Positions 24,873 through 32,925 of a DNA stretch of 64,000 nt are shown here, one piece after another. How positions within the stretch are numbered: the stretch's first letter is position 1; the number at the start of each line of letters is the position of its first letter. Both the position numbers and the translations under genes were made by a program. Location of the stretch: contig CAVSZZ010000002.1 in the NCBI GenBank assembly GCA_963732595.1, positions 248,001-312,000 on the forward strand, in the 5' to 3' direction. The notes below the pieces were generated by a model that was given only the letters and a program-made list of their open reading frames with translations, made no database searches and had not been told where the DNA came from. This DNA is from JAFGXF01 sp963732595. GTDB lineage: Bacteria; Chloroflexota; Anaerolineae; Anaerolineales; Anaerolineaceae.

Positions 24873-25994
24873 ATGGATTTTACACAATTACTCTCTGATA
24901 TCTCCAAAGGTCTGACTAACTTTACGTTGGGTAATGCCATTATGATCCTTGCCGGTCTGATCCTGATCGGATTGGCCGTCATCAAGGAATACGAACCGGT
25001 CCTGTTGCTCCCGATCGGTTTTGGCTGCATTCTCGCCAACATCGGCATGTCCAATGAAGTGGGAATGATGAAAGTTATCTATGATGCCGGTATCACCACC
25101 GAGTTATTCCCGCTTTTGATCTTTATCGGTGTTGGCGCAATGATCGACTTCACACCCTTACTGTCAATGCCCTCCATGGTCTTGTTGGGAGCTGCCGGGC
25201 AATTTGGTATTTATGGTACTTTGATCCTTGCAACCTTGCTGGGCTTTCCCCTGAACCAGGCTGCTTCCATTGGTGTGATCGGTGCCATTGATGGCCCGAC
25301 AGCCATCTTTGTCACCACCAAGCTGGCTCCAGAATTGCTTGCACCGATCGCCGTGGCGGCCTATTCTTACATGAGCCTGATCCCGATCATCCAGCCACCC
25401 ATCATGAAATTGATGACCACGAAAAAAGAACGCGCAATCAGGATGGAATATACGGCCAAACCTGTTTCCCGGACTGCTCTGGTGCTTTTCCCCTTGATCG
25501 TGACTGTGGTTATCAGCTTAATTGCACCGGATGCCGCCCCCCTGATCGCCACCTTAATGCTCGGAAATTTACTGCGGGTCAGCGGCGTGGTGGACCGGCT
25601 CAACAAGGCAGCCCAGAACGAGATCATTAATATCGCAACCCTCTTTCTTGGGCTGGCGATTGGTTCCACCATGGTCGCTGAGAGTTTTATCAACCTGGAT
25701 ACCCTGATGATCCTTGGGTTAGGACTGCTGGCATTCGTTCTGGACACAGTCGCCGGGCTGCTCTTCGGTAAACTCATGTCAGTGATCTCGCGTGGGAAGA
25801 TCAATCCATTGATCGGAGCCTGCGGCATCAGCGCCTTCCCGATGGCAGCCCGCCTCTCTGCAAAAATGGCGCAGGAAGAAGATCCTAATAATTACATCCT
25901 GATGCATGCCATGGGATCCAACACTGCCGGACAGTTGGGAAGCGTCATTGCTGGAGGTCTTTTACTGGCAATCGTCTCAGGAATGCTTGGGTAA
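24873..25994 (+). CDS. mmdB: Na+-translocating decarboxylase beta subunit
   Basis: A 373-residue polytopic protein with about nine to eleven membrane segments, matching OadB/MmdB/GcdB throughout. Conserved pieces are PVLLLPIGFGCILANIG, LLIFIGVGAMIDFTPLL, GVIGAIDGPTAIFVTTKLAP (the region with the ion-binding Asp), SYMSLIPIIQPPIMKLMTTKKER, and PLIGACGISAFPMAARLSAK with MHAMGSNTAGQLGSVIAGG. It decarboxylates carboxybiotin and exports Na+, storing decarboxylation energy as an ion gradient. GGAGGGTGAAG precedes the ATG. The operon ends in a strong terminator. Confidence 0.95.
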   Translation: MDFTQLLSDISKGLTNFTLGNAIMILAGLILIGLAVIKEYEPVLLLPIGFGCILANIGMSNEVGMMKVIYDAGITTELFPLLIFIGVGAMIDFTPLLSMPSMVLLGAAGQFGIYGTLILATLLGFPLNQAASIGVIGAIDGPTAIFVTTKLAPELLAPIAVAAYSYMSLIPIIQPPIMKLMTTKKERAIRMEYTAKPVSRTALVLFPLIVTVVISLIAPDAAPLIATLMLGNLLRVSGVVDRLNKAAQNEIINIATLFLGLAIGSTMVAESFINLDTLMILGLGLLAFVLDTVAGLLFGKLMSVISRGKINPLIGACGISAFPMAARLSAKMAQEEDPNNYILMHAMGSNTAGQLGSVIAGGLLLAIVSGMLG

Positions 25995-26013
25995 TCCTTC
26001 AGATGAACACCAA

Positions 26014-26044
26014 ACAAAGAGCGGTCCTTAGGACCGCTCTTTGT
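26014..26044. terminator. Bidirectional intrinsic terminator
   Basis: Stem of about 14 bp (ACAAAGAGCGGTCC / GGACCGCTCTTTGT) with a 3-nt loop between the convergent mmd operon and the CDP-alcohol transferase gene. Confidence 0.92.
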
Positions 26045-26053
26045 TCTTTCTAA

Positions 26054-26746
26054 TTACAATGTTTTCTCCTGTGCCGCTTCATCTTCCTTCGCCAGGGTTC
26101 GCATTTGGATGATCGAACTGGACAGGAAGATGTATACGAGAATTGCTGCAACAACACTGACGATCACGTCATACAGCGCCACCTGGCCAAAGAAAGGTAC
26201 ATTTACCATCGGACGTCCCAGGAAGAAGATGACGGTGTTGGCGATGATGGCGATCAAACGAATCTCGGTAGGCCCCAGTTTCCCATAGGAGATCTTGAAA
26301 ACACTATGTACTGCAGTGGAGATATAGACCTGGATCGAAACGAGCAGGTATCCCACCAGGGCGATATTGGCGACTCCGAAGGTCACATAGGGTGACAAAC
26401 CCAATCCCAGGAAGACCATGACCTCATCGATTGCGTCAATGATGTGATCCACAAAGAATCCATACTTGGGGCGTTCGATCTTCCGATAGCGTGCCAACGT
26501 GCCGTCCAGACTGTCACCGAACCAATTCAGAATAAATCCGAAACTGGCCAGCCACAGGAAAGCCGGACTTTTATGGGTTAACCAGTAACTGGCAAAGATT
26601 AATAATGAGGATAGGAGACCGATCATGGTCAACAGATCAGGTGTCACCCATTTTGGCATATGCGCTGCCAGCCAGGCCAGTGCCGGCCTTTCCAACGGAC
26701 CCAGTAAAATATCATTAATACGTTTATGCTCGTCGATCTTTTGCAT
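26054..26746 (-). CDS. CDP-alcohol phosphatidyltransferase family protein
   Basis: 230-residue integral membrane enzyme with about six hydrophobic segments. The family motif D-x2-D-G-x2-A-R-x8-G-x3-D-x3-D is complete: DSLDGTLARYRKIERPKYG followed by FFVDHIID. It joins a CDP-linked lipid to an alcohol (glycerol phosphate, inositol phosphate, serine or similar) in phospholipid synthesis. The alcohol cannot be told from the sequence. Its nearest neighbour on the same strand, beyond a 309-bp gap, is an acyltransferase that could act on the same lipid. Confidence 0.9.
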   Translation of the reverse strand: MQKIDEHKRINDILLGPLERPALAWLAAHMPKWVTPDLLTMIGLLSSLLIFASYWLTHKSPAFLWLASFGFILNWFGDSLDGTLARYRKIERPKYGFFVDHIIDAIDEVMVFLGLGLSPYVTFGVANIALVGYLLVSIQVYISTAVHSVFKISYGKLGPTEIRLIAIIANTVIFFLGRPMVNVPFFGQVALYDVIVSVVAAILVYIFLSSSIIQMRTLAKEDEAAQEKTL

Positions 26747-27055
26747 GAATCCTCTCCCGTATTGATGTTTATTGTTATTAAGTGAGGTTATTATACTTTA
26801 GTGCTGTTCAAGTATCAGATGGGGGGGCTTGTTTTTCACCTCATTCAAAAACCCGGGGATGATCAGAATGATACACTCCCGCTCCTACGCGATGATTTGA
26901 AAGTCATGACGATTGCGGCAGGTTTTAACACAATAAGATGTGTTGTGGAATGTATGTTTTGTATATGGGTCGATTAGCGATGCACTGGAAGCATCATTAT
27001 TGGTATTGAGCTAAATCGGTATCTTGGACCACGGACCTTCTGAATTGTTCCACAA
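26747..27055. other. Non-coding gap
   Basis: 309 bp between two minus-strand lipid genes. A G-run (GGGGGGG at about 26821) and scattered AT-rich patches are present. I see no gene, hairpin terminator or convincing promoter. Confidence 0.4.
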
Positions 27056-27955
27056 TCAGTTGATCTTGCCGATCAATTCCGGCCATAAGGGGTAGTACAT
27101 GAACCATTGATCCGGATGGGCGTGGATCATCTTTTCCGCTTCAACCAGGACACGCTCTGCATTCCGTTCGATCTCTTCCTGACGCTCCTTAATGGGAATC
27201 ATATCGATAATTTCCGATGCGTCCAGTATAAAGCGTTTACCACTGGCATAGCAGCAAACCACGGCAACCGGCACTTGATTCTTGATCGCCATCGCGATGT
27301 ATGAAACCGGCAGGTGGGTCGGTCGCCCAAAGAACCTGGGTGTGTACTTGGAATCCGGCAACGGCCGGTCCAGGCCGGTCAAGACCATCCCCCCATCTCG
27401 CAAGCGCTGCTCGGCTTCACGCATGCTGGTTACTGACATGGGGGTTACATACAGTCCATATTTTTCGCGGATGTAATTCTGCAGTTGATAACCCTCATTA
27501 GGATTCGGGAATGAGAGTGTCTGAAAGGCTACCTTACGAACTGCCAGAGCCAACCCTCCAAGGTCGAAGCTGCCCAGATGAGGTGCCACGATAATGATGC
27601 CCCGACCGCTTTGCCGGTAGCGCTCCAACATCTGTGAGAAACGATCCGAATACTCGACCATGCGGTTGATGGTTTTCGGGCTGTGCAGATTATGATAGAG
27701 CTCATAAAGTGCCTGTCCGGAATTCATGAATACTTTTTCCACCAATTCATCCAATTGTTCACCTGTCAATTCGCCATGGTGTGCCACCCATTGGTTCACA
27801 TGCATGGCATCGACCAGCGTGCTGGATTCTGCGCTGGAAAACCAGCGGGCAATTCTTTTAGCCAGCGGGTACCCGAGAAAACGGGGCATTAATTGCCCAA
27901 AAAGGAGAGCACTTCCCACACCAAAGCGGCTGTTAATAATTTTTTGAAAATTCAT
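27056..27955 (-). CDS. LpxL/PatA-like lysophospholipid (or PIM) acyltransferase
   Basis: 299 residues. The family is recognised by the catalytic H-x4-D motif in VAPHLGSFDLGG, a second block FGRPTHLPVSYIAMAIKNQVPVAVV, and the C-terminal HPDQWFMYYPLWPE, which is the usual HPEQW...F end of this family. It transfers an acyl group to a lipid headgroup or lyso-lipid at the membrane face. Gram-negative lipid A and actinobacterial phosphatidylinositol-mannoside enzymes share this fold; in a Chloroflexota cell without classical LPS a glycolipid or phospholipid target is more likely (inference). A TAAAAT about 40 nt upstream may be its promoter, back-to-back with that of the next gene. Confidence 0.82.
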   Translation of the reverse strand: MNFQKIINSRFGVGSALLFGQLMPRFLGYPLAKRIARWFSSAESSTLVDAMHVNQWVAHHGELTGEQLDELVEKVFMNSGQALYELYHNLHSPKTINRMVEYSDRFSQMLERYRQSGRGIIIVAPHLGSFDLGGLALAVRKVAFQTLSFPNPNEGYQLQNYIREKYGLYVTPMSVTSMREAEQRLRDGGMVLTGLDRPLPDSKYTPRFFGRPTHLPVSYIAMAIKNQVPVAVVCCYASGKRFILDASEIIDMIPIKERQEEIERNAERVLVEAEKMIHAHPDQWFMYYPLWPELIGKIN

Positions 27956-28044
27956 ATGGTTTCAGATCCAGGTGATACAAGTAGAGTCCTATTTTACCCT
28001 ATACGCCATACCACTCGGATTCGATGATATCTGCAACGATACGG

Positions 28045-28050
28045 TAAAAT
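28045..28050 (+). promoter_or_regulatory. -10 box for a probable leaderless transcript
   Basis: TAAAAT followed by AACCTC and then the ATG at 28057, with no Shine-Dalgarno. Confidence 0.4.
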
Positions 28051-28056
28051 AACCTC

Positions 28057-28416
28057 ATGACTACCAGCTGGCAGGACTTGGCTCAACGGGAATTAGTAAT
28101 CAGCAGAAAAGCTGCCCAGGAAAACCTTGCGGGCCGATCACGCGTGGCTGCACGCAGGGCAGCCGGGATTGCTCTGGCGGAATATAACCGATATGAACAA
28201 TTTACCCAGGAAACCGACAATTTCTACGACCTGTTAAAGAGCTTCTTAATAAAACCCGGGGTTCCGGAGAATATTCAGCAGGCGACCCAACACCTCTGCC
28301 AGCGGGTGGATGAGCAATACAGCCTGCCAGACGATTTCAACCTTATCAATGATGCTGAAATTCTGGTGAAATTCGTGAATGATCACACAGCTGAGATCAT
28401 AAAAGTAGGAGATTAA
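28057..28416 (+). CDS. Conserved hypothetical protein with a helical fold
   Basis: 119 residues, soluble, predicted mostly alpha-helical, with a basic N-terminal half (RKAAQENLAGRSRVAARRAAG) and an acidic C-terminal half. No motif recognised. It ends 4 nt before the glutaredoxin-like gene and probably shares its transcript. No function proposed. Confidence 0.65.
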   Translation: MTTSWQDLAQRELVISRKAAQENLAGRSRVAARRAAGIALAEYNRYEQFTQETDNFYDLLKSFLIKPGVPENIQQATQHLCQRVDEQYSLPDDFNLINDAEILVKFVNDHTAEIIKVGD

Positions 28417-28420
28417 TCTG

Positions 28421-28672
28421 GTGGAAAAGGATCAAAAAATAGTTCTATACGCAACGGCCTGGTGTTACATGTCGCGCACGACACGCGCCTTCCTCGATCG
28501 CAATCAGATCGCATATGACTATGTTGATATCGACAAAGATAAGGCCGGTGAGGAATTTGTCATGAAAACCAATCGCGGTTATCGATCGGTACCGACACTT
28601 TTATTTCCAGATGGGTCAACGCTCACGGAGCCATCACAGTCGGAATTGGCAGATAAGCTCGGTCTGGCATAA
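28421..28672 (+). CDS. Glutaredoxin-like protein with a CxxS active site
   Basis: 83 residues, thioredoxin fold of the glutaredoxin/mycoredoxin kind. The usual order is kept: beta strand KIVLYATAWC, active site, YDYVDIDKDKAGEEFV, cis-Pro segment SVPTLLFPDGS, then a C-terminal helix. The active site reads CYMS rather than CxxC, so it could act only by a monothiol mechanism or as a binding protein. Mycoredoxins normally have CGYC or CPYC. Start is GTG with GGAG 9 nt upstream. Confidence 0.82.
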   Translation: MEKDQKIVLYATAWCYMSRTTRAFLDRNQIAYDYVDIDKDKAGEEFVMKTNRGYRSVPTLLFPDGSTLTEPSQSELADKLGLA

Positions 28673-28714
28673 GTGTTCATCAAACTTAACACGCGATCCG
28701 GAACAAGCGTTTGG

Positions 28715-28975
28715 TTAATCAGAATTTAGGTAATGCCACAAACGTTTGAAAAGATAGAATCCCAATATTGATAATAACAGGCCAAGGATCCACCACATCC
28801 ACCCTGTGGGCCGATCTTCTTCCATGTGCAGGGGCGGAGTAGTTGATAGACGCTGTCTCAGCTTTTGAACAAAATCCCCACTGGGTTGTACCGGCTTGAA
28901 GGAGCCGGACAGCTTATCTTCAAGACCTTTGATCGATCGCGCTCGTTTGTAGTTGACTTCAGATCTGGATGCCAT
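28715..28975 (-). CDS. Small single-pass membrane protein, possible anti-sigma partner
   Basis: 86 residues. A basic soluble N-terminal half (with PVQPSGDFVQKLRQRL) is followed by one C-terminal membrane helix (WMWWILGLLLSILGFYLF). It starts 2 nt after the DegV stop, in the operon that begins with an ECF sigma factor. A short soluble head and one membrane anchor directly in a sigma operon is the usual layout of anti-sigma factors, but there is no zinc-binding HxxxCxxC motif, so this role is only suggested by position. Confidence 0.65.
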   Translation of the reverse strand: MASRSEVNYKRARSIKGLEDKLSGSFKPVQPSGDFVQKLRQRLSTTPPLHMEEDRPTGWMWWILGLLLSILGFYLFKRLWHYLNSD

Positions 28976-28977
28976 GA

Positions 28978-29838
28978 TTATGACCCTTCTTCGACCGGAT
29001 AAGCGATAATACCAACGGTCCTCGGCCCCAGATGAGCAGCCACGGAGATACTCAATTCCGTTGTGATCAGATCTTTAACATTGAGAAGCTTCTTAACCCT
29101 GGTTTTGAGATCATCAGCCGTTTGCAGGTCACGGGCATGGACGACCGCAATATTGACCTTTTTATCACCAACCCGCTCATGAACCATATCCAGCACTTTC
29201 TCGATCGCACGGCTGCGTGTTCTGACCTTGTCGGTGATATCCAGACTGCCATTCTCCTTCAAGGCGATGATCGGTTTGATCTTCAAGAGTGAGCTCAGGG
29301 AAGTTTGCAACTTGCTCACCCGGCCGCTTAGACGGGCGAAATCCAACGTATCCACGGTAAAGATGATCGTTATCTTGCGTTTGATGAATTCCAGTCGGGC
29401 CAGAATATCCTGAATGGTGGCTCCGGCTTTATCGAGCACGCGCGCCTCCCGGCACAGATAAGCCAGCATGGCAGATCCACCGCCGGAATCAAAGGGAGTT
29501 ACTTTAAACCGGCCGGCAACTTCATGCGCTGCCTCTTCCACCATATTGATCGTTCCGGATAATTTCCCTGATACGTGGATCGAAAGGATCGAATCCCCGG
29601 CTTTGGCAATTTTCTGATAGAACTCAATGATCTGTGCCGGTGTTGGCAAGGATGTCTTGGGGATCTTCTGCGTCTGCTCGATCAGGTCATAGAATTGGTC
29701 GTTCGTCAGGTCAACACCCTGACGGTAGGTTCGATCCTCAAATTGAATATTGACCGGCAGTATATTGATCCTGTACTTCTCAGCCCAACCGGGTGGCATG
29801 TCTGCGGAACTATCGGTGACGATCTTAAGCTCCTTCAT
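28978..29838 (-). CDS. DegV family fatty-acid-binding protein
   Basis: About 286 residues. The start at 29838 has AGGAG 8 nt upstream; a longer frame reaches 29862. Family marks: IVTDSSADMPPGWAEKYRINILPVNIQF, KTSLPTPAQIIEFYQ with IHVSGKLSGTINMVEEAA, and the C-terminal HLGPRTVGIIAYP. In Gram-positive bacteria such proteins (FakB) bind fatty acids for phosphorylation by FakA; no fakA is in this window. The start lies inside the last codons of the sigma-factor gene (14-nt overlap), so translation is coupled. Confidence 0.92.
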   Translation of the reverse strand: MKELKIVTDSSADMPPGWAEKYRINILPVNIQFEDRTYRQGVDLTNDQFYDLIEQTQKIPKTSLPTPAQIIEFYQKIAKAGDSILSIHVSGKLSGTINMVEEAAHEVAGRFKVTPFDSGGGSAMLAYLCREARVLDKAGATIQDILARLEFIKRKITIIFTVDTLDFARLSGRVSKLQTSLSSLLKIKPIIALKENGSLDITDKVRTRSRAIEKVLDMVHERVGDKKVNIAVVHARDLQTADDLKTRVKKLLNVKDLITTELSISVAAHLGPRTVGIIAYPVEEGS

Positions 29839-30436
29839 CAGATTTGCTCCTGTCAATTTCATCCATCAGGAATCCCAGATCATCCCGCAATGAAAGCAGC
29901 GTGCGATGATACAGACTCTTGATCGCCCCCTCACTGCGTTGCATGATCCTGCCGATTTCAGCATTGGACATATCCTGAACGAATTTCAAAATGATCAGCT
30001 CCTGTCTTTCCGGTGACAGTGACTTGATGACCCGCATCATGCGATCGACATCCATTCGATTCAGCATGGCCAATTCAGGCGACTCAAGTTTTGCCTGGAG
30101 ATTGACCACATCGTCGATGGGCACTTCCTGCCGGCGCTGCCGGTCACGATGCCAGTTGGCCACCAGGTTATGGGCAATTCGATACAGCCAGGCAGAAAAA
30201 GGCACACCGCGCTGATCGTAACGTCCAATATGCTCGATAGCCCGGTAGAACACCCTGGCCGTCAAGTCTTCAGCATCATGCTTGTTGCCAGTCCGATAAT
30301 AGATATAAGTATAGATTCGGCCGACGTACCGTTCATACAGGACACCAAAGGCTGCCTTGTTGCCTGCGATGGCCTTAACGAGGACATCATCGTCAGTCAG
30401 GCTTGAGAGTTGGTCGAATTGCAATTCATCTCTCAT
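29825..30436 (-). CDS. ECF-type RNA polymerase sigma factor
   Basis: 203 residues, sigma-70 family without regions 1 and 3. Region 2 is seen in AFGVLYERYVGRIYTYIYYR and HDAEDLTARVFYRAIEHI. Region 4 is SPERQELIILKFVQDMSNAEIGRIM with the recognition helix RSEGAIKSLYHRTLLSLR. It directs polymerase to a specific promoter set, unknown here. Promoter for its own operon would be just before 30436, where ATATAA almost touches the ATG. It is followed by degV (overlapping) and a small membrane protein. Confidence 0.92.
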   Translation of the reverse strand: MRDELQFDQLSSLTDDDVLVKAIAGNKAAFGVLYERYVGRIYTYIYYRTGNKHDAEDLTARVFYRAIEHIGRYDQRGVPFSAWLYRIAHNLVANWHRDRQRRQEVPIDDVVNLQAKLESPELAMLNRMDVDRMMRVIKSLSPERQELIILKFVQDMSNAEIGRIMQRSEGAIKSLYHRTLLSLRDDLGFLMDEIDRSKSDEGA

Positions 30437-30495
30437 TTATATCAAACACCAAAACGGTTTTTGGTTGCAGGTGATTTATCATGGATCATTCCCGT

Positions 30496-32925
30496 TTAAT
30501 GACCGGACAACGCGCGTTCGACTGCCGAATAGACATCCAGCAATCCATAACCTTCCAGATTATTGGGGCGGGTTGAGGTACTCCCGCAGGTATCTCCTGT
30601 TGCGGATACCGGGAGATCGAAGGCCGACTCCTGCAATATTCGCCGGGTTAGCTCAATATCACCGATCAGGTCCGGATTGGCAGACCAGAGGAGCGCTACC
30701 GCACCCGCCACATGTGGGGTGGCCATCGAGGTGCCGCTGGTTATCTGATAGGTACCGCCAGGAAATGCGGACAGGATATCCACACCAGGGGCGACCAGGT
30801 CGGGCTTTATCAAAATTTGACCAAAAAGAACTGCCGGACCCTTTGAACTGAAGCTTGCCAGGCTGCCATCCGCATCGACCGCTCCAACCGTAAAAGTGGA
30901 AGGATATACCGAAGGTGGATCGGTGATCGTTCTGCAACCTGCATCACCATTATTCCCTGCACCTACTACGACGAATATCCCGGCTGCCTCCAGCGCATCC
31001 ACTGCGGGCAGGAAGGTTGCCCCATCACATCCTTCCACTTCCGGGCAACCCCAGCTGTTGGTCAGGACATGTGCAGAACGTGCCGGTTCACCATCGGTGA
31101 ACGGGTCTCCGTCCTGAGGGAAAGGCGCCAACATAAATTGCATGCAATCCAGATAACGCGCGGGATTTCCAAGGTTTCTCGCCAGGTTGACACACCCGAT
31201 CCAAGAAGCACCAGGCGCTACGCCAACATGGCTGCCCAAAACCGTGGCAAGTGTGTGGGTACCATGCCCGCCGATATCGGTTGGAGACCGGGATCCATTC
31301 CAGGGATCCAGCCAGTTATAGTCATCACCTTCGATGCTTCCGCGATACCGATCCGCGAATTCGGGATGGGTGCCATCCACCCCGCTGTCTGACTGCCCGA
31401 TGACGATTCCGGATCCATTGACACCGAAATCTGCCCAGGTTTCCTGCGCACGGATCAATGTCAGGTTCCACTCCGATCCGCTCGGGATGTAACCATACTC
31501 ACCCACAGAAGGGGTCACTCCTGCCGGCAAGGGGCGCAAGATGGGATTATCCAGAACCCGGTCAACTTCAGGACGGTTTTCAAGCCACAGACGCAAAAGT
31601 GGGCCACCGTTGACTTCAAGCCCATTGACCAGATAATAGGGCTGGTAAGAGATGTGATAATCATCCAGCGCGGCGCGCAGGTCCGCTTGCGTCCGAAGGG
31701 CATGACTTGTCAGGGTTTCATAGACATACATTCGACGGGCATCATAATCCTCAATACTCGCAGCCTGGCTGACATCCACCTGATCCTTCAGGATCACAAA
31801 TAGACGTTCACCATTAAACACCGGTCCACGATGCAACCCGATCAGGGCAATGACACCACCCCATAAAAGCAGGCAGGTTAAAACCGCCGGAGACGAGAAT
31901 TCCCAGGAAGTGATCTTATTCTTTAAGAGATTGATCAACAACAATCCGAGCAAGGCAAGAATAAGGGAGATCAGCGAGGCAAGCGCGATCCAGGCCAGGA
32001 GCTCACCCTGGGAGGCAGCGGTCACCAGGGCCAGCTCATCCCCGTCAACCAGCATGAATGGGATCGCCACCGCCAGAGCCAGGATCAAAGCCAGCGGGAA
32101 GCCAGCCTTTTTTCCGGAAGTCGCGCTCGAACTGTTCGTCAATATTGGCAGGATCCAGCCGATGACCGGGATGACAAATATCAGCAGGTATTGAAGTCCG
32201 ACAGGGGCTATCCCCACCAGCATGAGCGCCAGGAGCGCGGAGGCTGCCAGGCCTTGCGTGGCGGGCGTCCCCTGATCTAGGCCTGGCTGCGTGTCACTGG
32301 TGAACAAGCCCAAACGTAATAACACGCTGGCAGTGAAACCAAAACACAGCCCGATCACAAGATTGGAAGCGATATCCAGCCACGAACCCAATGCACCAAT
32401 GGCTACCCAGACGAGCGCAAAGGCGCCTGTGAATATCAGCGGGATCAACCAATGCGCTCGTGATGACGGCTTAAGCCAGGTCTTAAGATCCACCCGGCGA
32501 TTACGGGCGATCATCAGTAAAAGGAGCAGGTAAATGAGTGTCAACCCGATCTGGATTGATACAGAAAATAACGCATCATCGACCTGACCGGACCGGGCGA
32601 TAGAAAGCAACAAAGTGTAGGCAGATGCCATGCTGAGCAGCCGGAAGATGCGCCGTGCAGGCTGGTTCTTCCACCACAAGGCCAGGGGACCCAGAAAGAG
32701 TAACAACCCCACGGCATAGATCGCCTGAACGCCGACGCGCAGCCAGGGAATGCGATAGAGACCTTCGAATTCAACTTCCCAGGCGAGGGTGGCTGCAACC
32801 AGGAACACGATCGTCCCAAGCGCGATATACAGACACAACCCGGTTATGACCGCGATCGTGCCACAGCCGGTTTTTTGGTTAGCGGTGGTTGGAGTTACAT
32901 GCTCGACAGGTCGAATATCGGTCAT
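30496..32925 (-). CDS. Polytopic membrane-anchored subtilisin-like serine protease (S8)
   Basis: 809 residues. About ten membrane helices occupy residues 25-370. A region resembling a subtilase propeptide (ERLFVILKDQVDVS through LVNGLEVNGG, about 375-450) follows, then a full S8 catalytic domain. The triad is visible: Asp in VIGQSDSGVDGTHPEF, His in GGHGTHTLATVLG and Ser (about 733) in TSGTSMATPHVAG. The oxyanion Asn is in VVGAGNNGDAG. A protease domain after a large N-terminal membrane block is unusual; most subtilases have a simple signal peptide. The catalytic part probably faces outside. Its ATG overlaps the stop of the M29 gene by 4 nt, so it is in the peptidase operon. Confidence 0.9.
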   Translation of the reverse strand: MTDIRPVEHVTPTTANQKTGCGTIAVITGLCLYIALGTIVFLVAATLAWEVEFEGLYRIPWLRVGVQAIYAVGLLLFLGPLALWWKNQPARRIFRLLSMASAYTLLLSIARSGQVDDALFSVSIQIGLTLIYLLLLLMIARNRRVDLKTWLKPSSRAHWLIPLIFTGAFALVWVAIGALGSWLDIASNLVIGLCFGFTASVLLRLGLFTSDTQPGLDQGTPATQGLAASALLALMLVGIAPVGLQYLLIFVIPVIGWILPILTNSSSATSGKKAGFPLALILALAVAIPFMLVDGDELALVTAASQGELLAWIALASLISLILALLGLLLINLLKNKITSWEFSSPAVLTCLLLWGGVIALIGLHRGPVFNGERLFVILKDQVDVSQAASIEDYDARRMYVYETLTSHALRTQADLRAALDDYHISYQPYYLVNGLEVNGGPLLRLWLENRPEVDRVLDNPILRPLPAGVTPSVGEYGYIPSGSEWNLTLIRAQETWADFGVNGSGIVIGQSDSGVDGTHPEFADRYRGSIEGDDYNWLDPWNGSRSPTDIGGHGTHTLATVLGSHVGVAPGASWIGCVNLARNLGNPARYLDCMQFMLAPFPQDGDPFTDGEPARSAHVLTNSWGCPEVEGCDGATFLPAVDALEAAGIFVVVGAGNNGDAGCRTITDPPSVYPSTFTVGAVDADGSLASFSSKGPAVLFGQILIKPDLVAPGVDILSAFPGGTYQITSGTSMATPHVAGAVALLWSANPDLIGDIELTRRILQESAFDLPVSATGDTCGSTSTRPNNLEGYGLLDVYSAVERALSGH

